Shown here: piece after piece, positions 34,431 to 43,304 of the stretch
How the letters are laid out: the number at the start of each line of letters is the position of its first letter
Position numbering within the stretch: position 1 is the first letter of the stretch
NCBI RefSeq assembly: GCF_049060325.1
Contig: NZ_JBMGPW010000001.1
Coordinates: 62,001 to 126,000, forward strand
Length of the DNA: 64,000 bases
Direction: 5' to 3'
From: Vescimonas sanitatis
Lineage (GTDB): Bacteria > Bacillota > Clostridia > Oscillospirales > Oscillospiraceae
Notes under the pieces: model-generated
What the model was told of the DNA's origin: nothing
Databases searched by the model: none
The model's input: only the letters and a program-made list of their open reading frames with translations
Program-made: the position numbers and the translations under genes

Positions 34431-34919
34431 ATGAGTGATATTTTGTGCATTTACTATTCCCGGACCGGGCATACCCGCCGGGCGGTCAAGGAGATCGCCG
34501 AGGCGCTGGGCGCGGAGATCACGGCCATCACCGACGACTGCGACCGCAGCGGCTGGCGGGGATATATGCGCTGCGGCATGGACGCCATGAAGACGTCCAC
34601 CCGGCCCCTGCAGCCCTTTGAGACGGAGAAGCCGCTGGGCGCGTACAAACTGGTGATCGTGGGCAGCCCGGTGTGGGCGGGGCGGTGCGCCAGCCCCATT
34701 CGTGCGCTGCTGAAGCGGCGGGGACTGGAGATGGAAAACGTGGCCTACGTGGTCACGCGGAGCACCACCCAGCGCAGTGAGGAGGTCTATGACCAGATGG
34801 ATATGTACACCGGGCAGGCCCACCGGCTGGCGGTGTCGCTGCGGCCGGACAGCGAGGGGTATGAGTTCTGGCGGAACGACTTTATCCAGAATGTGCGCCG
34901 CCTGCTGGAGAACGGCTGA
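34431..34919 (+). CDS. flavodoxin family protein
   Basis: The 162-residue protein is a flavodoxin-like electron carrier or reductase. The FMN phosphate loop YYSRTGHTRR (9-18) and VGSPVWAGRCASPIRALL (about 76-93) are typical. It lies one base after the ABC-F stop. Its partner is unknown. Confidence 0.88.
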   Translation: MSDILCIYYSRTGHTRRAVKEIAEALGAEITAITDDCDRSGWRGYMRCGMDAMKTSTRPLQPFETEKPLGAYKLVIVGSPVWAGRCASPIRALLKRRGLEMENVAYVVTRSTTQRSEEVYDQMDMYTGQAHRLAVSLRPDSEGYEFWRNDFIQNVRRLLENG

Positions 34920-34928
34920 GGACGGACC

Positions 34929-35999
34929 ATGCAGGAGAAGCTGAGCGCCCTTGCGGCGCATTTGACAGAGGTGGAGCAGCAGCTGGCGGACCCGGCGGTA
35001 TATACGGACCGGGAGAAGCTGACGGCGCTGCGCCGGGAGCAGAAGGAGCTGGCACCGGTGGTGGAATGCTGGCAGGCGTATCTGCGGGCGCAGGACACCG
35101 CCCGGGAGGCGGAGGAGATGCTGTCTGACCCGGAGCTGCGGGCTTTGGCACAGGAGGAGCTGGCTGGGGCGAAGGGGGATATGGAGCGCTTGCAGGAGGA
35201 GCTGAAGCGGCTGCTGCTGCCGCGGGACCCCAATGACGAGAAGAACGTGATACTGGAGATACGGGCCGGTATCGGCGGGGAGGAGGGTGCACTATTCGCC
35301 GCCGACCTGCTGCGGATGTACACCATGTACGCCGAGCGCCGGGGCTGGACGCTGAGCATCGTCAGTGAGAACATGACGGAGCTGGGCGGCGTGAAGGAGG
35401 TCAGCGCCGAGATCGAGGGCGCGGGCGCCTGGTCACGGCTGAAATTCGAGGCTGGGACACACCGGGTGCAGCGGGTGCCGGAGACGGAGTCCTCCGGGCG
35501 CATCCAGACCTCCGCCGCCACGGTGGCGGTGATGCCCGAGGCGGAGGAGGTGGAGTTTTCCATCGACCCCAAGGACCTGCAGATCGACACGTTCCGTTCC
35601 TCCGGCGCGGGGGGACAGCACGTGAACAAGACGGAGAGCGCCATACGTATCACCCATCTGCCCACGGGCGTGGTGGTGGAGTGCCAGGATGAGCGCAGCC
35701 AGTATAAGAACAAGGATCGGGCCATGAAGATCCTGCGCTCGAAGCTGTACGAGGCGGAGCAGGAGAAGCAGAACGCCGCCATCGCCGCCACACGGAAGAG
35801 CCAGGTGGGCACCGGCGACAGAAGCGGCAAGATCAGAACGTATAATTTCCCGCAGAACCGGGTCACGGATCATCGGCTGACGGGAGACAATAAAAACTTC
35901 AACATTGCGGCCATCATTAACGGTGATCTGGACGGTATGATCGATGCGCTGACCCTGAACGACCAGGCCCAACGGCTGCAGGAGGGAAAGGAGAGTTGA
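34929..35999 (+). CDS. prfA: peptide chain release factor 1
   Basis: The 356-residue protein ends translation at UAA and UAG. It has the catalytic GGQ near residue 228 (SSGAGGQHVNKTES) and the PxT-type anticodon motif PET in HRVQRVPETESSGRIQTSA, marking it as RF1 rather than RF2. A decodable UAG termination factor next door is relevant to the amber codon in the phosphoesterase relic at 16887. Confidence 0.95.
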   Translation: MQEKLSALAAHLTEVEQQLADPAVYTDREKLTALRREQKELAPVVECWQAYLRAQDTAREAEEMLSDPELRALAQEELAGAKGDMERLQEELKRLLLPRDPNDEKNVILEIRAGIGGEEGALFAADLLRMYTMYAERRGWTLSIVSENMTELGGVKEVSAEIEGAGAWSRLKFEAGTHRVQRVPETESSGRIQTSAATVAVMPEAEEVEFSIDPKDLQIDTFRSSGAGGQHVNKTESAIRITHLPTGVVVECQDERSQYKNKDRAMKILRSKLYEAEQEKQNAAIAATRKSQVGTGDRSGKIRTYNFPQNRVTDHRLTGDNKNFNIAAIINGDLDGMIDALTLNDQAQRLQEGKES

Positions 36000-36001
36000 C
36001 C

Positions 36002-36640
36002 ATGAACGAGAATAAGAAGAAAATGTATGACCTGTCCGGCCCCAAGACGGTGGAGGCTATGAAGAAGCGGCACTTTGACGCCTATTACTGTTCCACCGCT
36101 GCCGAGGCCGTGGAGAAGGCGCTGGAGCTGATCCCCAAGACGGACAGTGTATCCTGGGGCGGCGTGATGACCGTGGACGAGCTGGGGCTGAAGCAGCGGC
36201 TGGCGCAGGAGGGCTATACCCTCATCGACCGGGATACCGCTAAGGACCCGGCGGAGAAGCAGGCGCTGATGCACCAGGCGTTGAACTGCGGCACGTTCCT
36301 GATGAGCAGCAACGCCATCTCCAAGGATGGGCAGCTGGTGAATATCGACGGCATGGGCAACCGGGTGGCGGCCATGTGCTATGGACCCCGGCAGGTGTTG
36401 GTCATCGCCGGTATGAACAAGGTGCTGGGCACGCTGGACGACGCCATTGCCCGCGCCCGGAACATCGCCGCGCCGGCCAACGCGCAGCGGTTCGGTATCA
36501 AGACGCCCTGCGGCCTGACCGGACAGTGCGGTGACTGCACCAGTCCGGACTGCATCTGTTCCTATGTGGTGGTGACGAGGAACTCTATGGTGCATGAGCG
36601 TATCAAGGTCATCCTCGTGGGGGAGGACCTGGGGCTGTAA
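36002..36640 (+). CDS. LUD domain protein (LutC/YkgG-like)
   Basis: The 212-residue protein has the LUD fold seen in lactate-utilisation proteins: SVSWGGVMTVDELGL (about 48-62), GTFLMSSNAIS, and GPRQVLVIAGMNKVL. The C-terminal Cys-rich segment (CGLTGQCGDCTSPDCIC, about 173-189) has five cysteines, which could hold an Fe-S cluster or metal. ATG at 36002 follows AAAGGAGAG. No lutA or lutB gene is adjacent, so the lactate role is unproven. Confidence 0.85.
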   Translation: MNENKKKMYDLSGPKTVEAMKKRHFDAYYCSTAAEAVEKALELIPKTDSVSWGGVMTVDELGLKQRLAQEGYTLIDRDTAKDPAEKQALMHQALNCGTFLMSSNAISKDGQLVNIDGMGNRVAAMCYGPRQVLVIAGMNKVLGTLDDAIARARNIAAPANAQRFGIKTPCGLTGQCGDCTSPDCICSYVVVTRNSMVHERIKVILVGEDLGL

Positions 36641-36696
36641 GGGGATGTTTTGCCGCTGCGGCGGAATAAAAGAGCAGAAGAAACGAGGTTCGGGTG

Positions 36697-38319
36697 ATGG
36701 AGACCATCATATTCCATCCGGAAACGGACAAAAACGCCATCGCGGAGGCGGCGGCGATCCTTCGCCGGGGTGGCCTGCTGGGGATCCCCACGGAGACGGT
36801 ATACGGACTGGGGGCCGACGGGCTCAACGAGGACGCGGTGCGCCGTATTTTCGAGGCTAAGGGACGGCCACAGGACAACCCGCTGATCCTGCACGTGCCG
36901 GACGCGGGCTGGCTGGAGCGCTGCTGTGCAGATATCCCTGACACGGCCTATGCGCTGGCGGAACGGTTCTGGCCGGGGCCGCTGACCATGATCCTGCCCC
37001 GGCGGGACTGCGTGCCCCTGCGGACCACCGGCGGGCTGGATACTGTGGGCGTCCGCTGCCCGGACCATCCGGTGACGCGGGCCATCATCGCCGCGGCGGG
37101 CACGCCGGTGGCCGCCCCCAGCGGGAATACCTCCGGCCGTCCCAGCCCCACCTGTGCCCGCCACATGATGGAGGACATGATGGGGAAGATCGACGGCATT
37201 GTGGATGGCGGCCCCTGCGCCGTGGGGGTGGAGAGCACCATCCTCGACCTGACGGTGCAGCCACCCCGGCTGCTGCGGCCCGGCGGACTGCCGCTGGAGG
37301 CACTGGAGGCGGTGCTGGGGGAGGTGGCCGTGGACAAGGCCGTGCGGCAGAAGCTGCCCGACGGGGAGAAGGCCAAGGCACCGGGAATGAAGTACCGGCA
37401 CTACGCGCCCCGGGCTGCCGTGACGGTGGTGACGGGCGCGCCGCGGCGAAGCGCGGCGTACATCGCGGCGCACCTGCCGGCGGGGGCCGGGGTCATCTGC
37501 TTTGACGAGTACGCGCCGCTGTTCGCGGGGCACATTGTACATCGGTTGGGACCGGCAGGAGACAAGCTGGCCCAGGCACAGCGCGTGTTCGACGCGCTGC
37601 GGACCTTCGACGAGACGGAGGTGACGGCCATCTATGCCCAGTGCCCGGACGAGGCGGGACTGGGACTGGCGGTGAGCAACCGGCTGAAAAAGGCGGCGGG
37701 GTTCCACACGGTGGACGCGTCGCCGCTGGTCATCGGCTTCACGGGGCCTACCGGCGCGGGCAAGACCAGCGCCCTGCGGGCGCTGGAGCAGCTGGGCGGG
37801 CTGGTGCTGGACTGCGACGCCATCTACCATGAGCTGCTGCGGACGGACGGAGCGCTGCGGGGGGCCATCGCCGGGGCGTTCGGCCCGGTGTTCGCGGCGG
37901 ACGGCGGTCTGGACCGGCAGAAGCTGGGGAACCTCGTATTCGGCGATCCGGCGGCGCTGGAGACGCTGAACGGGATCATCTATGCGCGGCTGCCCCGGGA
38001 GCTGCGGCGGCGGATGGACGAGAGCGACGCGGCGGTGGTGGGCATCGACGCCATCAACCTGATCGAAAGCGGGCTGGACGGAATGTGTCGGCGGACGGTG
38101 GCGGTGATCGCGCCGGCGGAGACGCGGGTGGCGCGCATCATGGCACGGGACGGCATACCGGAGGCATACGCGCGGCTGCGGGTGCGGGCACAGAAGGACG
38201 AAGCGTTCTACCGGGCCCGGTGCACGGACGTGCTGGTGAACGACTGCGGCAGCGCGGCGGCCTTTACGGAAAAGGCACGGCGGGCGCTGGAGACGATATT
38301 GAAGGAGGAACGAGCATGA
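36697..38319 (+). CDS. fusion of threonylcarbamoyl-AMP synthase (TsaC/Sua5) and dephospho-CoA kinase (CoaE)
   Basis: The 540-residue protein joins two enzymes. Residues 1-340 are a Sua5-type synthase for the tRNA t6A modification (IPTETVYGLGADGLN at about 28-42; APSGNTSGRPSPT; PGMKYRHYAP linker to the Sua5 domain). From about 346 to the end is a CoaE kinase for the last CoA step: P-loop GPTGAGKTSAL at about 350-360, LDCDAIYHELL, and FGDPAALETLNGIIY. No stop, start or shift occurs at the junction. ATG at 36697 follows GAGG. Confidence 0.88.
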   Translation: METIIFHPETDKNAIAEAAAILRRGGLLGIPTETVYGLGADGLNEDAVRRIFEAKGRPQDNPLILHVPDAGWLERCCADIPDTAYALAERFWPGPLTMILPRRDCVPLRTTGGLDTVGVRCPDHPVTRAIIAAAGTPVAAPSGNTSGRPSPTCARHMMEDMMGKIDGIVDGGPCAVGVESTILDLTVQPPRLLRPGGLPLEALEAVLGEVAVDKAVRQKLPDGEKAKAPGMKYRHYAPRAAVTVVTGAPRRSAAYIAAHLPAGAGVICFDEYAPLFAGHIVHRLGPAGDKLAQAQRVFDALRTFDETEVTAIYAQCPDEAGLGLAVSNRLKKAAGFHTVDASPLVIGFTGPTGAGKTSALRALEQLGGLVLDCDAIYHELLRTDGALRGAIAGAFGPVFAADGGLDRQKLGNLVFGDPAALETLNGIIYARLPRELRRRMDESDAAVVGIDAINLIESGLDGMCRRTVAVIAPAETRVARIMARDGIPEAYARLRVRAQKDEAFYRARCTDVLVNDCGSAAAFTEKARRALETILKEERA

Positions 38320-39710
38320 GCGAGGAAATGAAGGCGCTGCGGGAGCAGCTGCTGCGGAACGACAAGAACGGGTATGATACGCTGGGCGAGGCGCAGCTGG
38401 CGGAGATGGAGGCCTACTGCGCGGACTACAAGGCGTTTCTGAACGAGGGAAAGACAGAACGGCTCAGCGCCCGGGCGGCTATCGCCGCGGCAGAGGCGAA
38501 GGGCTTTGTGCAGTATAAGCGCGGCATGGCGCTGAAGGCCGGGGATAAGGTGTACACCTGCAACCGGGGCAAGGGGCTGATGCTGGCGGTCATCGGTAAG
38601 GAGAGTCTGGCCGAGGGCGCGCAGATCGCGGCGGCGCATATCGACTCGCCGCGGCTGGATCTGAAGCCCACGCCGCTGTATGAGGACAGCGAGATGGCAT
38701 ATTTCAAGACCCACTACTACGGCGGTATCCGCAAGTACCAGTGGGTGACCATCCCCCTGCAGCTGCGGGGCGTGGTGGCCAAGAAGGACGGCAGCGTGGT
38801 AGACGTGTGCATCGGCGAGGCGGGCGAGCCCCAGCTGGTCATCACGGACCTGCTGCCCCATCTGGGCGGCGAACAGGGCCGGAAGCCCCTGAACGAGGCG
38901 GTGCCCGGCGAGACGCTGAACCTGCTGGTGGGCAGCCGGCCCATCGGGGACAGCGAGGACAAGGACCGGGTGAAGCTGCACGTGATGAAGCGGCTGCACG
39001 ACAAGTACGGCATCACGGAGAGCGACTTCGCCTCCGCGGAGCTGGAGGCTGTTCCCGCCGCGGAGGCGGTGGACATCGGTGTTGACGGCAGCATGATCGG
39101 CTCCTACGGTCACGATGACCGGGTGTGCGGCTACGCGGCGCTGCGGGCGCTGCTGGATATCGAAACGCCGGACAAGACGGCGGTATGCGTGCTGGCGGAC
39201 AAGGAGGAGATCGGCTCCATGGGCGTGACAGGTATGCAGTCCGCGGCCTTTGACGCCTTTATGTCTGACCTGTGCGACGGCCAGAACGTGCCGCTGAAGG
39301 CGTGCTTTGAGAACGCCTTTTGCCTGTCCGCCGACGTGACGGCGGCCTATGACCCCAACTTTGCCGATGTGTACGAGAAGAAGAACGCGGCCTTCGTCAA
39401 CTACGGCGTGGGTATCTGCAAGTACACCGGCGCGCGGGGCAAGTCCGGCTCCTCGGACGCCAACGCGGAGACGGTGGCCTATGTGCGCGCGGTGCTGGAC
39501 GGCGCGGGCGTGCGGTGGCAGATCTGCGAGCTGGGCAAGATCGACGCCGGCGGCGGCGGGACGGTGGCACAGTATATGGCCAACCGGAACATCGCCACGC
39601 TGGACGCCGGCGTGCCGGTGCTGAGCATGCACGCGCCCTTCGAGGTGGTGGCCAAGGTGGACTGCTACGAGATGTACCGGGCCTGCAAGGCACTGTACGA
39701 GGCGAGATAA
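38316..39710 (+). CDS. M18 family aminopeptidase
   Basis: The 464-residue cytoplasmic metallopeptidase removes N-terminal residues, often acidic ones. Zinc-site motifs are present: AAHIDSPRLDLK (about 107-118), SYGHDDRV, DKEEIGSMGVTGMQS, and MHAPFEVVAKVD at the end. The length fits M18 enzymes. The start overlaps the coaE stop (ATGA) with GGAGG ahead. A very strong terminator follows, closing the operon. Confidence 0.93.
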   Translation: MSEEMKALREQLLRNDKNGYDTLGEAQLAEMEAYCADYKAFLNEGKTERLSARAAIAAAEAKGFVQYKRGMALKAGDKVYTCNRGKGLMLAVIGKESLAEGAQIAAAHIDSPRLDLKPTPLYEDSEMAYFKTHYYGGIRKYQWVTIPLQLRGVVAKKDGSVVDVCIGEAGEPQLVITDLLPHLGGEQGRKPLNEAVPGETLNLLVGSRPIGDSEDKDRVKLHVMKRLHDKYGITESDFASAELEAVPAAEAVDIGVDGSMIGSYGHDDRVCGYAALRALLDIETPDKTAVCVLADKEEIGSMGVTGMQSAAFDAFMSDLCDGQNVPLKACFENAFCLSADVTAAYDPNFADVYEKKNAAFVNYGVGICKYTGARGKSGSSDANAETVAYVRAVLDGAGVRWQICELGKIDAGGGGTVAQYMANRNIATLDAGVPVLSMHAPFEVVAKVDCYEMYRACKALYEAR

Positions 39711-39713
39711 CGG

Positions 39714-39753
39714 AAAAGCACGGTCCCAGGCAGTGCCTGGGACCGTGCTTTTT
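39714..39753 (+). terminator. strong rho-independent terminator
   Basis: A 19-base perfect stem (39714-39732 with 39734-39752) ending in TTTTT. It lies four bases after the M18 stop and is symmetric enough to act on both strands. Confidence 0.95.
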
Positions 39754-39775
39754 ACGGGAAAGATACGGAAATCCC

Positions 39776-39804
39776 TTGTAAAAAGTGGGGGAATACGGTA
39801 TAAT
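39776..39804 (+). promoter_or_regulatory. promoter of carD-ispD-ispF
   Basis: TTGTAA (39776-39781), 17 bases, TATAAT (39799-39804), 35 bases before the carD start. Confidence 0.75.
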
Positions 39805-39838
39805 TTTCTACAAGAACAGCAGGAAGGGAGGCGGCGGT

Positions 39839-40330
39839 ATGTACGGCATCGGTCAGCGGGTGGTGCACCCCATGCACGGGGCGGGCGTTATCGAGAACGT
39901 GACGGAGGAGCTGCTGTACGGCGCGGCGCGGACGTATTATGTATTTCGCCAGGCCGTCAGCGGACTGGTACTGAAGCTGCCCACTGATAACTGCGAGGCC
40001 ATCGGTGTGCGGCTGCTGTATGACCGGGAGAGGATGGACGCGGTGCTCTCGGCCATCCCATCGCTGACGGTGGAGGAGGAGCGCAACTGGAACCGCCGCT
40101 ACAGGGAGAACATGGCGCGGCTGAAAAGCGGCGACCTGACGGAGGTGGCACGGGTGGTCAAGTCTCTGATGCGGCGGGAGGCGGCGCGGGGACTGTCCAC
40201 CGGAGAGAGAAAAATGCTGCACAGTGCCAAGGAGATACTGCTGTCGGAGCTGGCGATGGTGCGGGAGATCGGATACCAAGAGGCGGAGCGTCTGCTGGAT
40301 GGCGCGGTGATGACGGGAGCGTGTGAGTGA
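39839..40330 (+). CDS. CarD family transcriptional regulator
   Basis: The 163-residue protein has the CdnL/TRCF-interaction domain (VVHPMHGAGVIENVTEE, about 8-24) that contacts RNA polymerase beta and a helical C-terminal DNA-contact domain (VVKSLMRREAARGLSTGERKML, split over about 104-125). CarD proteins stabilise open promoter complexes, often at rRNA promoters. ATG at 39839 is chosen over a longer frame because GGGAGG lies ahead. First gene of an operon with ispD and ispF. Confidence 0.9.
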   Translation: MYGIGQRVVHPMHGAGVIENVTEELLYGAARTYYVFRQAVSGLVLKLPTDNCEAIGVRLLYDRERMDAVLSAIPSLTVEEERNWNRRYRENMARLKSGDLTEVARVVKSLMRREAARGLSTGERKMLHSAKEILLSELAMVREIGYQEAERLLDGAVMTGACE

Positions 40331-41073
40331 CGATGGGGAAGCTCTTTGATAAGCTGTTAAACCGGAAAAAGGAACGGCACCCCCGCTGCGCGGCGCTGGT
40401 GCCTGCCGCGGGGCGCTCTGAGCGCATGGGCGGAACGGATAAGCTGACGGCGCCGCTGTGCGGCGTGCCGGTGCTGCTGCGGACGCTGCGGGCGCTGGAT
40501 GAGGCGGCGCTGATCGACGAGATCGTGGTGGCGGTAAGCCCGGAGCGACTGGAGGAGATCGCGGCCCTGTGTGCCGGGGCGAATGTCAAAACGCCGCTGC
40601 GCGTGGTGGAGGGCGGCGGGAGCCGCGCTCAGTCGGTGCTGCTGGCGGCGCTGGCGGCCGGCGACAGCTGCGAGCTGCTGGCGGTGCATGACGGCGCGCG
40701 GCCGCTGATCCTGCCGGAGCAGGTGGACGACATGGTGCGGCTGGGACAGCGGACCTATGCCGCCGCGCCGGCGCTGCCGGTGACAGACACGGTGAAGGTG
40801 GCGGATATGGCGGGGCTGGTGCAGTCCACGCCGGACCGGAAAACGCTGTACGCCGTACAGACGCCACAGGTGTTTCAGGCGAACATCCTGAAGGCTGCTC
40901 TGCAGTCGGCTATTCAGGCCGGGGCGGACATCACGGACGACTGCTCCGCCGTGGAACGGCTGGGCAAGGAGGTATGGCTGGCCCCCGGCTGGCGGGAGAA
41001 CATCAAGATCACCACGCGGGAGGACCTGACCATGGCAGAGGCATTCCTGCGGGAGAGGGAGAACAGAGCATGA
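40327..41073 (+). CDS. ispD: 2-C-methyl-D-erythritol 4-phosphate cytidylyltransferase
   Basis: The 248-residue enzyme of the MEP isoprenoid pathway transfers CMP to methylerythritol phosphate. It carries VPAAGRSERMG (about 25-35), the AVHDGARPL motif and TDTVK with the QTPQVF segment. A basic extension of about 20 residues precedes the domain. The GTG at 40327 overlaps the carD stop (GTGA); ATG at 40333 is the alternative. It overlaps ispF by ATGA. Confidence 0.94.
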   Translation: MTMGKLFDKLLNRKKERHPRCAALVPAAGRSERMGGTDKLTAPLCGVPVLLRTLRALDEAALIDEIVVAVSPERLEEIAALCAGANVKTPLRVVEGGGSRAQSVLLAALAAGDSCELLAVHDGARPLILPEQVDDMVRLGQRTYAAAPALPVTDTVKVADMAGLVQSTPDRKTLYAVQTPQVFQANILKAALQSAIQAGADITDDCSAVERLGKEVWLAPGWRENIKITTREDLTMAEAFLRERENRA

Positions 41074-41555
41074 CGGATCTGCGCATTGGATACGGCTATG
41101 ACGTACACCGGCTGGTACCGGGCCGCGCCCTGGTGCTGGGCGGGGTGACGGTGCCCTTTGAGAAGGGGCTGCTGGGGCACTCCGACGCGGACGTGCTGAC
41201 CCACGCGGTGATGGATGCTCTGCTGGGTGCGGCGGCGCTGGGGGACATCGGCAAGCTGTTTCCGGACAGCGATGCGCGCTACGCCGGGGCGGACAGCACG
41301 GCGCTGCTGCGGCAGGTGACGGCGGTGCTGGCGGAGGCGGGCTGGACCATTGTGAATGTGGACGCTACGGTGGCGGCGCAGGCGCCGAAGCTGGCACCCT
41401 ATATCCCGGAGATGCGGGAGAGACTGGCGGCGGCCATGGGACTGGACGCGGGATGTGTCTCTGTGAAAGCGACGACGGAGGAGGGACTGGGCTTTACCGG
41501 CAGCGGCGAGGGCATAGCGGCCCACGCGGCGGCGCTGGTGGAGAAAACGGCGTAA
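41070..41555 (+). CDS. ispF: 2-C-methyl-D-erythritol 2,4-cyclodiphosphate synthase
   Basis: The 161-residue trimeric zinc enzyme acts two steps after IspD. The metal ligands lie in GYGYDVHRL (Asp11, His13) and LTHAVMDALLGA (His45); HSDAD and TTEEGLGFTGSGEGIAAHA are present. Adjacent ispD and ispF are common; the ispH enzyme of the same pathway is at 60982. Confidence 0.96.
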   Translation: MTDLRIGYGYDVHRLVPGRALVLGGVTVPFEKGLLGHSDADVLTHAVMDALLGAAALGDIGKLFPDSDARYAGADSTALLRQVTAVLAEAGWTIVNVDATVAAQAPKLAPYIPEMRERLAAAMGLDAGCVSVKATTEEGLGFTGSGEGIAAHAAALVEKTA

Positions 41556-41597
41556 AAAACCCGGTGCAATCTTCACACATTATTAACAGCGGTGGGG

Positions 41598-41682
41598 TTG
41601 TGCCAAAAGTGAACATATGGTACAATATACCTGTTAAGATGCGGAGGCGTGTCTGCCCGATACGGACAGATGCGCCGCTTTT
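41598..41682 (+). promoter_or_regulatory. promoter and leader hairpin before the DUF1538 gene
   Basis: TTGTGC (41598-41603), 17 bases, TACAAT (41621-41626). Soon after the expected RNA start, GCGTGTCTG (41647-41655) can pair with CAGATGCGC (41667-41675), followed by CGCTTTTTGG. This is built like a leader terminator, so expression may be attenuated. No known riboswitch was recognised. Confidence 0.5.
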
Positions 41683-41720
41683 TGGTATAGGCTATGGAGG
41701 ACGAGGAAAGGAAGGTAGAC

Positions 41721-43292
41721 TTGAGCCACAGGACTATTCAGGACGAGCAGGCGAGACTGCGTAAAAAACGGCAGAAGGCGGAAAACGTCTTTGCTGTATT
41801 CAAAAAACCGCTGCACGAGTCGCTGACATCGGTATTGCCGGTGATGCTTATCGTGCTGGTGCTGTGCTTCACCATTGCACCGGTGCCCAACAACGCCATG
41901 GTGGCGTTCCTGCTGGGCGGCGTGATGCTGATCGCCGGCATGGGACTGTTCACGCTGGGGTCGGAGATGTCCATGATCCCGCTGGGACAGGCGGTAGGCT
42001 CCGAGATCACACGGCGAAAGAAGGTGTGGATCATCACGGTGGTGGGCTTCCTCATCGGCATGATCATTACCGTGGCGGAGCCGGATCTGCAGGTGCTGGC
42101 CAACCAGGTACCGGCCATTGAGAACAACGTGATCATCTGGTCCGTGGCGGTGGGCGTGGGTGTGTTCCTGGTCATCGCCCTGCTGCGTATCGTGCTGGGT
42201 ATCCAGCTGCGGTGGCTGCTGATCGGGTTTTATGCCATCGTATTCGGTCTGGCGATGTTCGTGTCGCCGGATTTCTGGGCGGTGGCTTTTGACTCCGGAG
42301 GCGTGACCACTGGACCCATGACGGTGCCGTTCATCATGGCACTGGGCGTGGGCGTGTGCGCCGTGCGAAGCGACAAGCAGGCAGGGGGCGACAGCTTCGG
42401 CCTGGTGGCGCTGTGCTCTATCGGGCCGATCATCACGGTGCTGATCCTTGGATTGCTGTATAAGCCGGACGGAAGCGCCTACACCGCGGCGGTCATGCCG
42501 GATGCCAAGGACACGGTGGAGATGTTCGATCTGTATCTCAGCGAGATACCTCACTATCTGAAGGAGACGGCATCGGCGCTGCTGCCTATCGGCGCTTTCC
42601 TGATCCTGTTCCAGCTGGTGACCCGCAGACTCAAGCGCAAGGAGATACTGCACATGGTCATCGGTCTGGTGTATGTGTACATAGGATTGACCATCTTCCT
42701 GATGGGCGTGAACGTGGGATTTATGCCCGTGGGCAGCTTTTTGGGCGGCAGCATCGCCAGCCATACCTATAATTGGATACTTATCCCCATTGCTATGGTC
42801 ATCGGTTATTTCATCGTACAGGCGGAGCCGGCTGTCCATGTGCTGAACAAGCAGGTGGAGGAGATCACCGCCGGTTCCATCCCGGCTCACGCCATGAACC
42901 TGGCGCTGTCTGTGGGCGTGGCCATCTCGCTGGGGCTGGCTATGATCCGGGTGCTGACGGGTATCTCCATCATGTGGTTCCTGGTGCCGGGCTATGTGCT
43001 GAGTCTGGCGCTGAGCTTCGTGGTGCCGCAGATCTTTACGTCCGTGGCCTTCGACTCCGGCGGCGTGGCCTCCGGACCCATGACGGCTACGTTCCTGCTG
43101 CCCTTCGCCCTGGGCGCCTGCGACGCTGTGGGCGGCAATCTGGTGACGGACGCTTTCGGTGTGGTGGCGATGGTGGCCATGACGCCGCTGGTGACCATAC
43201 AGCTGCTGGGCCTGAGCTATCAGAGAAAGCTGCGCCGCGCACCTGCTCCTGCCGCGCCTGTGGCGGTGGAGGAGCTTATCGAGCTGTGCTGA
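41721..43292 (+). CDS. membrane protein with two DUF1538 domains
   Basis: The protein has two homologous halves of about six to seven helices, each with a DSGGVTTGPMTVPF / DSGGVASGPMTATF signature and the matching IGLGV/ALGVG segments; this duplication defines DUF1538 pairs. A Lys/Arg-rich N-terminal tail of about 40 residues is cytoplasmic. It is probably a channel or transporter of unknown substrate. TTG at 41721 is preferred because GGAAGG lies ahead; ATG at 41694 (532 residues) lacks a ribosome site. The PII-like gene 12 bases downstream suggests direct regulation. Confidence 0.82.
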   Translation: MSHRTIQDEQARLRKKRQKAENVFAVFKKPLHESLTSVLPVMLIVLVLCFTIAPVPNNAMVAFLLGGVMLIAGMGLFTLGSEMSMIPLGQAVGSEITRRKKVWIITVVGFLIGMIITVAEPDLQVLANQVPAIENNVIIWSVAVGVGVFLVIALLRIVLGIQLRWLLIGFYAIVFGLAMFVSPDFWAVAFDSGGVTTGPMTVPFIMALGVGVCAVRSDKQAGGDSFGLVALCSIGPIITVLILGLLYKPDGSAYTAAVMPDAKDTVEMFDLYLSEIPHYLKETASALLPIGAFLILFQLVTRRLKRKEILHMVIGLVYVYIGLTIFLMGVNVGFMPVGSFLGGSIASHTYNWILIPIAMVIGYFIVQAEPAVHVLNKQVEEITAGSIPAHAMNLALSVGVAISLGLAMIRVLTGISIMWFLVPGYVLSLALSFVVPQIFTSVAFDSGGVASGPMTATFLLPFALGACDAVGGNLVTDAFGVVAMVAMTPLVTIQLLGLSYQRKLRRAPAPAAPVAVEELIELC

Positions 43293-43304
43293 GGAGGTGG
43301 AGAT

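Noticed and set aside
32507..34450. A 647-codon minus-strand frame
   Set aside because: Exactly antisense to the ABC-F gene and rich in Leu, Gln and Arg; a shadow of codon bias.
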